Source: Patescibacteria group bacterium
GTDB lineage: Bacteria; Patescibacteriota; Minisyncoccia; Phycocordibacterales; XYD1-FULL-46-19
DNA length: 5,140 nucleotides
Assembly (NCBI GenBank): GCA_030916795.1
Contig: JAUPVZ010000014.1
Span: 1-5,140 of the forward strand
Direction of reading: 5' to 3'
Shown: in pieces, positions 1 through 4,953 of the stretch
How positions within the stretch are numbered: the stretch's first letter is position 1
How the letters are laid out: each line of letters opens with the position of its first letter
Notes under the pieces: model-generated
The model's input: only the letters and a program-made list of their open reading frames with translations
Database searches by the model: none
Told to the model about the DNA's origin: nothing
Program-made: the position numbers and the translations under genes

Positions 1-1348
1 CCACCAGACCAGTAGAAGATGCAGTACCAACAATATCCAATTCAGTCGAAGGGTTGGCCTTGCCGATACCCACCCGACCGGTCCGCTCGGCGGTAAAAAT
101 TGGTGTTTGTTCAGTGATACCCCGAATAGTAAGGTCATTGCCATTGGCATCGTAAAAAAGTTCCATTCCCTGCCCCACCGTATCTTCCATAAATTGCAGC
201 ACGGCATTTAGATCAGTGCCAGAATTATGAATCTTTAAAGTAGTGGTGCCGGTACTAGCAAAAATCGACAAATCTGTATCTGGAGTACTAGTACCGATAC
301 CCACATAACCATTTGACAAAACTGTCAGACCAGTGACTCCGGAATTAGGACCTTTAACATTTAAACCATAGTTGGTGGTAGAAGGCCCGACATAAAAATC
401 GCCCGAGGCATTGAACCCACCCCGATTGAGGCCAGTCACCCGGTCTAAGAAATATATTGTTCGCCCACCGGTTGTCCCAGCGGTACCACCATAATACCCC
501 CGATTGTTGAACCCATATGACATTTGGTCCACCCCCTCAAGCTGGCCAGTAACATCACCACCACCAGTTGGCGAATAGTTAAATTTAAGATAGTTATTTT
601 CGGCTGTATTACTACCAATCATCAAAGTGGCATTGGTGCCAGCCAAACTAAGGTCACCGTTGAAGGTGCTGGTCCCTGTTCCCGATACCACAAGCGCCCC
701 ACCAAAAGTGGCACTGTTTGCTACATACAAACTGGTTGTGGTGGCGGCGGTGGTGGTTGAGCGAGTAACATTTAAAGCAGTAATAGTGGCGGAAGCATTG
801 GTGGTGGTGGCGTAAAGAAAATCAGATGAAGTGAGGTTGTCGAGTTTGTCGGAGTTACTTGAATAAAAAGCCGCTGGCACGGCGCCAATAGTTTTACGCG
901 GGGTCATCTCGCTGTCAGCGCCAACTGTTACCCCTAGATACAAAGTTTGGTTGAAATCAACCGAGGCCAGTGAAGTGACCGAGCCCAGCATTACACTAAA
1001 CAAGCCATCGGTGGTGGTGACACTTTGGGTTTCGGTCCAGACAGCCGTACCACCAGACGAAGCAGTGTAAAGAGAAAATACCGTGCTACGGGTATCATCG
1101 TCTACCGCAACACCAGCAGTGGTAGTAAGTTTGCCTTGATAATTTATTTGCTGGTTTATGGCAGCGGTGGCACCCAGCGGAGAAAGAAGAAGGGTGAAAA
1201 TAACAACGGCTAGAAAAACAGTTTTGATTTGCCCTATGATATTTTTCGGCAATCGGTACTTCGAAAAAGCAAAACTTAAAATTGTTTGCCTTAAAACCAA
1301 CACATAATAACGGATTTTCTTTAGCAATTTTCCGTAACTTGTTGGCAT
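1..1348 (-). CDS. Large secreted surface protein with INYQGKL domain and GIGTxxP repeats (partial, C-terminus outside window)
   Basis: An open frame of 449 codons runs off the left edge, so the C-terminus is missing. It starts at ATG 1348-1346, the only early Met and 16 nt below a TATAAT. Residues 1-42 are a long basic n-region, 43-59 a hydrophobic segment, and PLGATAA near 57-63 offers an AxA-type signal peptidase site, so it is probably a Sec-exported protein. Residues 64-165 form a domain (INYQGKL, FSLYTASSGGTAVWTE, LYLGVTVG, MTPRKTIGAVPAAF) known from secreted proteins of CPR and Bacteroidetes. Residues 180-235 are Thr/Ala/Ser rich. VGIGTSTPDTDLSI (349-362) and VGIGKANPSTELDIVG (426-441) are copies of a motif common in fibre-like proteins, some of which end in a peptidase S74 self-cleaving domain; that end cannot be seen here. 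Function as an adhesin, fibre or cell-surface layer is inference. No Shine-Dalgarno site is visible. Confidence 0.88.
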   Translation of the reverse strand, partial: MPTSYGKLLKKIRYYVLVLRQTILSFAFSKYRLPKNIIGQIKTVFLAVVIFTLLLSPLGATAAINQQINYQGKLTTTAGVAVDDDTRSTVFSLYTASSGGTAVWTETQSVTTTDGLFSVMLGSVTSLASVDFNQTLYLGVTVGADSEMTPRKTIGAVPAAFYSSNSDKLDNLTSSDFLYATTTNASATITALNVTRSTTTAATTTSLYVANSATFGGALVVSGTGTSTFNGDLSLAGTNATLMIGSNTAENNYLKFNYSPTGGGDVTGQLEGVDQMSYGFNNRGYYGGTAGTTGGRTIYFLDRVTGLNRGGFNASGDFYVGPSTTNYGLNVKGPNSGVTGLTVLSNGYVGIGTSTPDTDLSIFASTGTTTLKIHNSGTDLNAVLQFMEDTVGQGMELFYDANGNDLTIRGITEQTPIFTAERTGRVGIGKANPSTELDIVGTASSTGLV

Positions 1349-1364
1349 CTATTTGATTAGTAAA

Positions 1365-1373
1365 ATTATATCA
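1365..1373 (-). promoter_or_regulatory. Extended -10 promoter of the surface protein gene
   Basis: On the minus strand the sequence reads TGATATAAT, a perfect TATAAT at 1365-1370 preceded by a TG extension. No good -35 hexamer lies 16-18 bp upstream, which is common for extended -10 promoters. Transcription would begin near 1358, giving a leader of only about 10 nt, too short and wrong in sequence for a normal Shine-Dalgarno site. The surface protein mRNA would therefore be nearly leaderless. Confidence 0.6.
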
Positions 1374-1410
1374 TTTTTATTGATTTTTAGTTTGAAAAAT
1401 AAAGAGTTTT

Positions 1411-1419
1411 TGTGGATAA
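1411..1419 (-). promoter_or_regulatory. Perfect DnaA box (TTATCCACA) upstream of surface protein promoter
   Basis: The minus strand reads TTATCCACA, the exact high-affinity DnaA box consensus. It is separated by 40 bp from the -10 element at 1365-1370, so it sits just upstream of where a -35 would be. Its last two bases overlap the edge of the 53-bp palindrome. A role as a DnaA-controlled operator is inferred; it could also be an isolated DnaA-titration site. Confidence 0.55.
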
Positions 1420-1470
1420 ATCCCCACCAAAAATACACCATAAATTATGGTGCATTTTTGGTGGGGATTT
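1418..1470. repeat. 53-bp palindrome with 26-bp arms
   Basis: Arms 1418-1443 and 1445-1470 are inverted copies around one central base, with a single mismatch. Read as RNA from the minus strand that mismatch becomes a G-U pair, leaving all 26 positions paired. The arms contain CCCCACC / GGTGGGG blocks. The element lies between the secA terminator and the surface gene promoter, so it is not needed as a simple secA terminator; it could be a back-up terminator, a processing site or a DNA-level cruciform. Confidence 0.85.
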
Positions 1471-1499
1471 CAATATTTTTTTGAATTATATTTTAAAAG

Positions 1500-1508
1500 T
1501 TATCCACA
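1500..1508 (+). promoter_or_regulatory. Perfect DnaA box (TTATCCACA) beside secA terminator
   Basis: TTATCCACA on the plus strand matches the DnaA box consensus exactly. It directly abuts the secA terminator and faces the box at 1411-1419 in the opposite orientation, the two flanking the 53-bp palindrome. No promoter is seen that it would obviously control. Confidence 0.5.
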
Positions 1509-1509
1509 C

Positions 1510-1536
1510 AAAAAATCGCGCCCAGCGCGATTTTTT
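1510..1536 (-). terminator. Rho-independent terminator after secA
   Basis: Arms 1510-1521 and 1525-1536 pair perfectly over 12 bp (A6 TCGCGC with GCGCGA T6) around a 3-nt loop CCA. The GC core is flanked by an A tract and a T tract, so it can act in both directions; on the minus strand it ends secA 75 nt after the stop codon. Confidence 0.85.
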
Positions 1537-1610
1537 GATATTATTTAATGTTTTTATTATTTTTCTGCCATTTTTGATACTATTTTTCTCGATCAACAAG
1601 CCATTTGTCT

Positions 1611-4121
1611 TTATTGGCCATGACATTTTTTATATTTTTTTCCGCTACCACATGGACACGGGTCATTGCGGCCGACTTTTTCTTCACTAGTTGGGGCCTG
1701 GGCCACATCACCGACATTTAGCGGGTCGGCCCCTGGCAAAGCAGTGATATCGGTATGCACTTCGTGCAATTTTGGTGTTTCTACTGGCGCTAGTTCGGCC
1801 CCAATATTTGGTAACAATTTCAACACATCAGAAAAAATAGATGCTTCTAAATCTTTGAACATCCGCAGCCCCTCGCGCTTAAACTCCACCAGCGGGTCAC
1901 GCTGGCCATAGGCGCGCAAACGGACCGAACCCTTCATATAGTCGATCGCTTCCAAGTGTTGCATCCAATACATATCTACCACCTGCAGGATCATCTCTCG
2001 CACCGCCGAAACATAAGCTTGGCCCAGCGAAGCGATTTGCGAATTAAACTGATCGGTAACGGCGCGACTTTCTTCCTCACTCAAACCCAGCTCAACGGCC
2101 GCCCGTTCGAGAAAGGTCATAATCTCGGCATTACCCCCAAGCAAAATGTCCTCCCGCCGGCTATACATCGTCACCCGTTGGAAGTTGACCACATCATCAT
2201 ATTCGAGCAAATGTTTTCGACTATCAAAATTCATCCCTTCGATACGCGATTGGGCGCTCTCGATAGCTCGCGAAACAATAATATTTTGAATGGGTTCATC
2301 TTCGGGTATACCAAACCGCCCCATCATATTTTTCACCCGATCAGAGGCAAAAACTTTCATTAGGGAATCTTCGAGAGAAATATAAAATTGGGTGGCTCCC
2401 GGGTCCCCCTGTCGGCCTGACCGGCCCCGCAACTGGTTGTCGATTCGGCGGGCCTCATGACGCTCGGTACCGAGGACAAACAAGCCACCGAGATTTTTGA
2501 CCTCTTCTGCTTCCTCTTTGGTGGCTGTCTTGCCCCCCAGCTTTATATCTACCCCGCGACCAGCCATGTTGGTAGCGATCACCACCCCCTTCTTGCGGCC
2601 AGCACTGGCAATAATCTCGCCTTCCTTTTCGTGGTTTTTGGCATTTAATATCTCATGTGGTATCCCCTCTTTTTTTAGATAAGCCGACAATAATTCATTT
2701 TTCTCAATGGACACAGTGCCAATAAGAACCGGTTGACCTTGGTCATACAGCTCTCGTACCCTCTTGGCAATGGCCTTAAACTTGCCGGTTTCGGTTTGAA
2801 AAATAAAATCGGGGTGGTCAATACGTTTTGGTGTATTGTTGGTCGGAATAGAAACAACATCGAGGCCATAAACTTTTTCAAATTCTTCCGCCGAGGTTTT
2901 GGCGGTACCGGTCATACCAGACACCTTTTGATATAAACGAAAATAATTTTGCAAAGTCACCGAGCCATAGGTGCGTGACTCTTCTTTGACCGCCACCCCT
3001 TCTTTGGCTTCAACCGCTTGGTGTAAACCCTCGGACCAACGACGGCCGGGCTGAAGTCGGCCCGTAAACTCATCAACAATAATTACTTCGCCATCTTTGA
3101 CGACATAAGACTTGTCACGCTCGTACAAAGCTTTGGCGCGCACCGCTGTTTCTAGATGATGCACATATTTTATCCCCTTGTCGGTATAAATGTTATCGAC
3201 ACCCAAGGCCTGTTCTGCTTTTTCGATACCTCGCTCAGTCAAAGCAATGGAGTGGAACTTGCGATCAACCGTATAATCTTCCTCTTCTTTATATGATGTG
3301 ACCAAAGCAGCAAAAGTACCGTATAGATTTTCGGCTTCGGCCACGGGACCAGCGATAATAAGTGGGGTGCGCGACTCGTCGATAAGGATCGAGTCGACTT
3401 CGTCGACAATCGCAAAGTGATGACGTTCATCTTTGGCGCGCCTTTGGGACAGCTGATTGTCAGAATGGGCTAGATAATCACGTAAATAATCAAAACCGAA
3501 AGCATTATTGGTACCATAAGTGATGTCGGCATAGTAGGCATCGCGTCTGGTACAAGGTTTGAGAAATTCATAAACAACTTTGTATGAGGCAACATCGTCT
3601 CGTTCTTGATCTTTTTCGGTATGGGCCGGGTCATACAAAAAACTTTCGTGCTGATTGACCACCCCAACCGACATACCTAAGGCATTATAAACTTGGCCCA
3701 TCCACGTAGCATCACGACGCGCTAGATAATCGTTCACTGTCACAACATGAGCCCCTTTGCCGGTTAAAGCATGTAAATATGTCGGTGCAGTAGCGACCAA
3801 TGTTTTACCCTCACCCGTACGCATCTCGGCAATACCACCGCGGGCAAGCACCACCCCACCCATCAACTGCACATCAAAGTGACGCTGGCCCAAAGTCCGC
3901 TTGGCAGCTTCGCGTACCGCGGCAAAAGCTTCGGGTAAAAGATCTTCAACTGTTTCGCCATCTTGAATACGTTTTTTAAATTCTAGGGTTTTGTTTTTTA
4001 AATCTTCGGGCGACAAAGACGAAAAAATGTCCTCTAGATTGTTTATTTTATCAACTAGAGGGCTAATCTTTTTAATCTCGTTAGCATTCTGGTCGCCGAA
4101 AAAAGCCTTGAAAATACTCAT
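1611..4121 (-). CDS. secA: Preprotein translocase ATPase SecA
   Basis: SecA is the cytoplasmic motor ATPase that pushes unfolded preproteins through the SecYEG channel. The 836-residue protein is complete. GQRHFDVQL (78-86) leads into Walker A MRTGEGKT (100-107); TYGTNNAFGFDYLRD is at 201-215; Walker B is DEVD (240-243). The preprotein cross-linking domain lies at about 226-375, followed by SGMTGTA (401-407). The second motor domain carries ATNMAGRGVDIKLGG (516-530) and QLRGRSGRQGDPG (563-575). The scaffold motif WMQHLEAIDYMKGSVRLRAYGQ is at 719-740, and the C-terminal zinc site is C822, C824, C833, H834. The wing region between 650 and 710 is about 55-60 residues shorter than in Bacillus SecA, while about 165-195 is an extra insert. 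The ATG at 4121 fits family N-termini (MSIFKAFFGD). No Shine-Dalgarno is visible. It appears monocistronic. Confidence 0.98.
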   Translation of the reverse strand: MSIFKAFFGDQNANEIKKISPLVDKINNLEDIFSSLSPEDLKNKTLEFKKRIQDGETVEDLLPEAFAAVREAAKRTLGQRHFDVQLMGGVVLARGGIAEMRTGEGKTLVATAPTYLHALTGKGAHVVTVNDYLARRDATWMGQVYNALGMSVGVVNQHESFLYDPAHTEKDQERDDVASYKVVYEFLKPCTRRDAYYADITYGTNNAFGFDYLRDYLAHSDNQLSQRRAKDERHHFAIVDEVDSILIDESRTPLIIAGPVAEAENLYGTFAALVTSYKEEEDYTVDRKFHSIALTERGIEKAEQALGVDNIYTDKGIKYVHHLETAVRAKALYERDKSYVVKDGEVIIVDEFTGRLQPGRRWSEGLHQAVEAKEGVAVKEESRTYGSVTLQNYFRLYQKVSGMTGTAKTSAEEFEKVYGLDVVSIPTNNTPKRIDHPDFIFQTETGKFKAIAKRVRELYDQGQPVLIGTVSIEKNELLSAYLKKEGIPHEILNAKNHEKEGEIIASAGRKKGVVIATNMAGRGVDIKLGGKTATKEEAEEVKNLGGLFVLGTERHEARRIDNQLRGRSGRQGDPGATQFYISLEDSLMKVFASDRVKNMMGRFGIPEDEPIQNIIVSRAIESAQSRIEGMNFDSRKHLLEYDDVVNFQRVTMYSRREDILLGGNAEIMTFLERAAVELGLSEEESRAVTDQFNSQIASLGQAYVSAVREMILQVVDMYWMQHLEAIDYMKGSVRLRAYGQRDPLVEFKREGLRMFKDLEASIFSDVLKLLPNIGAELAPVETPKLHEVHTDITALPGADPLNVGDVAQAPTSEEKVGRNDPCPCGSGKKYKKCHGQ

Positions 4122-4146
4122 GATTTTGTCTTTAATAGAAAGCTCT

Positions 4147-4155
4147 ATTGTAGCA
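4147..4155 (-). promoter_or_regulatory. Extended -10 promoter of secA
   Basis: The minus strand reads TGCTACAAT: a -10 hexamer TACAAT (5 of 6 consensus) at 4147-4152 with a TG extension. No -35 match is seen 17 bp upstream; the spacer instead contains a G run. Transcription would begin near 4140, giving a leader of about 19 nt with no Shine-Dalgarno site. Confidence 0.5.
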
Positions 4156-4202
4156 TAAAAACCCCCTCTTGGATATGCACTAAAAATTGGTGAAATAAAG
4201 AG

Positions 4203-4239
4203 AAAACACCCCGTCTGCTTTGGGCAGGCGGGGTGTTTT
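4203..4239 (-). terminator. Rho-independent terminator of the histone-like gene
   Basis: Arms 4203-4218 and 4224-4239 pair over 16 positions with one mismatch (a U-G wobble if read from the plus strand) around a 5-nt loop. A CACCCCG / CGGGGTG core is flanked by A4 and T4-T5, so it can work in both directions. It begins 7 nt after the histone-like stop codon and insulates secA from transcription of that gene. Confidence 0.85.
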
Positions 4240-4245
4240 TGAAAA

Positions 4246-4365
4246 CTATTTGCGGCGCTTTGCAGTCTTGCGCTTTGCAGTTTTCTTGGCAGCTTTTTTA
4301 GTTGCCTTCTTTTTTGCTGCTGGGCGCTTCTTAGCGCTCTTCTTGGCAGCTTTTTTCTTTGCCAT
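4246..4365 (-). CDS. Histone H1-like Lys/Ala-rich small basic protein (39 aa)
   Basis: ATG at 4365-4363 opens 39 codons ending in TAG. The product has 18 Lys, 4 Arg, 11 Ala, 3 Thr and one each of Met, Ser and Pro, with no acidic or aromatic residue; 22 of 39 residues are basic. KKAAKK-type units recur (residues 4-9, 23-28) and the end is KRKTAKRRK, the pattern of the C-terminal tail of histone H1 and of bacterial H1-like proteins (AlgP, Hc1/Hc2 tails). Such tails bind DNA or RNA without sequence specificity, so nucleoid compaction is the likely role. It is a stand-alone tail with no folded domain, so an extended ribosomal protein tail is excluded. It has its own promoter (4463-4491), a structured leader and a terminator just after the stop. 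The assignment rests on composition alone; RNA binding is an alternative. Confidence 0.85.
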   Translation of the reverse strand: MAKKKAAKKSAKKRPAAKKKATKKAAKKTAKRKTAKRRK

Positions 4366-4391
4366 GGTTTAGAAAAATTATTTTTAAAATG

Positions 4392-4451
4392 TTTGCAACA
4401 ACCTTCGACCTTTTGGGAAATTTTGTCGATGAAAAATTTTGTTGTTACAAA
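4392..4451 (-). promoter_or_regulatory. Structured 5' leader hairpin of the histone-like gene
   Basis: Inverted arms 4392-4402 and 4441-4451 (TTTGCAACAAC / GTTGTTACAAA on the plus strand) match at 10 of 11 positions, and the mismatch is a U-G pair in the minus-strand RNA. A second nested pair, TCGAC 4405-4409 with GTCGA 4425-4429, lies inside. The predicted transcript starts near 4456, so the hairpin would form at the very 5' end of a leader of about 90 nt. A control role is inferred. Confidence 0.45.
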
Positions 4452-4462
4452 TTCTTAATTAC

Positions 4463-4491
4463 ATTATCCTTCAAACAAAACATACTAACAA
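4463..4491 (-). promoter_or_regulatory. Sigma-70 type promoter of the histone-like gene
   Basis: On the minus strand a -35 TTGTTA (4486-4491, 4 of 6) is followed after exactly 17 bp by a -10 GATAAT (4463-4468, 5 of 6). Start of transcription would be near 4456, about 90 nt above the ATG at 4365. Confidence 0.5.
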
Positions 4492-4500
4492 TATTTTTTG

Positions 4501-4628
4501 CTAAAAAAATGTGGATAAGTAAAAAATATTTTATTACACAAAAAATATAATATTTTATTTTTAACTGAACTAAAATTATTTTTTATTATTTAAAAATAAT
4601 TTTTTAAACTTTTTTAAATATATTTATC
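4501..4628. other. Extremely A+T-rich tract, no gene
   Basis: Only 12 of 128 bases are G or C. It holds an all-AT hairpin (arms 4572-4583 and 4592-4603) and one perfect DnaA box at 4510-4518. It lies between the putative RNA terminator and the histone-like promoter. No coding frame is credible here. An unwinding element or an UP-element-like upstream promoter region are both possible. Confidence 0.7.
4510..4518 (-). promoter_or_regulatory. Perfect DnaA box (TTATCCACA) upstream of histone-like promoter
   Basis: The minus strand reads TTATCCACA. It lies 18 bp above the -35 and 41 bp above the -10 of the histone-like gene, in the same orientation and almost the same spacing as the box above the surface protein promoter (40 bp). 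A shared DnaA-type control is inferred from that match. Confidence 0.55.
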
Positions 4629-4672
4629 AAAACAAACAGCGACTACTTTTTAAAGTAGTCGCTGTTTGTTTT
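4629..4672 (-). terminator. Strong terminator hairpin ending the putative RNA
   Basis: Arms 4629-4649 and 4652-4672 are perfect inverted copies over 21 bp around a TT loop, and 4628 with 4673 adds one more pair. The outer ends are A4 and T4, so it can terminate transcripts from either strand; on the minus strand it closes the RNA begun near 4886. Confidence 0.8.
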
Positions 4673-4886
4673 GGTTGCCCGACGGCACAAGAGGCCGGCG
4701 AGGCGAAACTCCAAAGGCTAAATGTCTTAATGTGAGTGCAATCGCCGGCCACTTGTACCGACAACCCACCCTTTTATCATATACAAAAGGCCACATATTG
4801 CAAACACAAAAGCCCCCGGAGGGGCCTTTGTGAAGACATTTAGTTCTTGAGGAGTCGAAATCTAGAATATACTACTACACTCACAC
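4629..4886 (-). ncRNA. Putative structured non-coding RNA with crossing long-range helices
   Basis: A good promoter at 4891-4919 points into about 255 nt that hold no credible gene and end in a strong terminator (4629-4672). Listed 5' to 3' in the transcript: TGTGAGTG (4885-4878); ACTCC (4855-4851); CTAAATGTCTT (4843-4833); a 12-bp hairpin with a UCCG tetraloop of the UNCG class (4832-4805); a small CCTTTT/AAAAGG hairpin (4790-4770); and a long stem, 4766-4743 with 4700-4673, of 8, 9 and 5 bp blocks. The loop of that long stem carries CACTCACA (4738-4731), AAGACATTTAG (4728-4718) and GGAGT (4712-4708), exact complements of the three 5' segments. The 8-bp and 11-bp pairings cross each other and also cross the long stem, so together they make a pseudoknotted fold. 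I see no hallmarks of tmRNA, RNase P, 6S or SRP RNA. A long attenuated leader of the downstream gene is the main alternative. Confidence 0.55.
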
Positions 4887-4890
4887 TAGT

Positions 4891-4919
4891 ATCTTAGCAG
4901 ATAAGGACCAGAAAGTCAA
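4891..4919 (-). promoter_or_regulatory. Strong sigma-70 promoter with extended -10, driving the putative RNA
   Basis: On the minus strand a -35 TTGACT (4914-4919, 5 of 6) is separated by exactly 17 bp from TAAGAT (4891-4896, 4 of 6), which is preceded by TGC, an extended -10. It is the best -35 in the window. Transcription would begin at about 4884-4887, where no protein gene follows. Confidence 0.6.
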
Positions 4920-4949
4920 CCGAGCACCAGCTGAGCCATTGGTGCTCGG
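4920..4949 (-). terminator. Hairpin after the TPR gene, likely terminator
   Basis: Arms 4920-4929 and 4940-4949 (CCGAGCACCA / TGGTGCTCGG) pair perfectly over 10 bp around a 10-nt loop, starting 4 nt after the stop codon of the TPR gene. The T tract on the minus strand is weak (TTGACTTT, which is also the -35 of the next promoter), so termination may be partial. Confidence 0.45.
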
Positions 4950-4953
4950 CTAT

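Noticed and set aside
524..1213. Three plus-strand open frames (524-760, 627-815, 1025-1213), one ending in a glycine run
   Set aside because: They are antisense to the well-supported surface protein frame; the glycine run is simply the complement of Thr/Ala codons (ACC, GCC). No start signals.
1412..1690. Plus-strand frame of 92 codons
   Set aside because: It crosses the 53-bp palindrome, the secA terminator and the secA 3' end, and its product is low-complexity hydrophobic/Phe-rich.
1666..2936. Plus-strand frames inside secA and minus-strand frames in other phases of secA
   Set aside because: They overlap a complete, strongly conserved secA and show no family features.
4359..4550. Plus-strand 63-codon frame
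   Set aside because: It overlaps the start, leader and promoter of the histone-like gene and lies in A+T-rich sequence where chance frames are expected in Lys/Phe/Ile codons.
4673..4767. Integron attC-like site, because of a long imperfect hairpin
   Set aside because: The ends read GTT...AAC rather than RYYYAAC...GTTRRRY, and no integrase or cassette array is present.
4777..4839. Minus-strand mini frame of 20 codons starting within the RNA (MSSQRPLRGLL...)
   Set aside because: No ribosome binding site, its ATG is buried in the 11-bp long-range helix, and it runs through the UNCG hairpin; a tmRNA-type tag is not indicated.
4629..4886. tmRNA, RNase P RNA, 6S RNA or SRP RNA as identity of the putative RNA
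   Set aside because: No tRNA-like ends or tag, no GAGGAAAGUCC / ACAGAAA cores, no end-to-end rod with a central bubble, and no SRP GGAAGCAGC-like helix 8 motif can be seen.
4920..4950. tRNA, because GGCTCAGCTGG on the minus strand resembles a D-arm
   Set aside because: There is no anticodon arm, no T-arm (GGTTCGA) and no acceptor pairing; the sequence instead forms a simple 10-bp hairpin.
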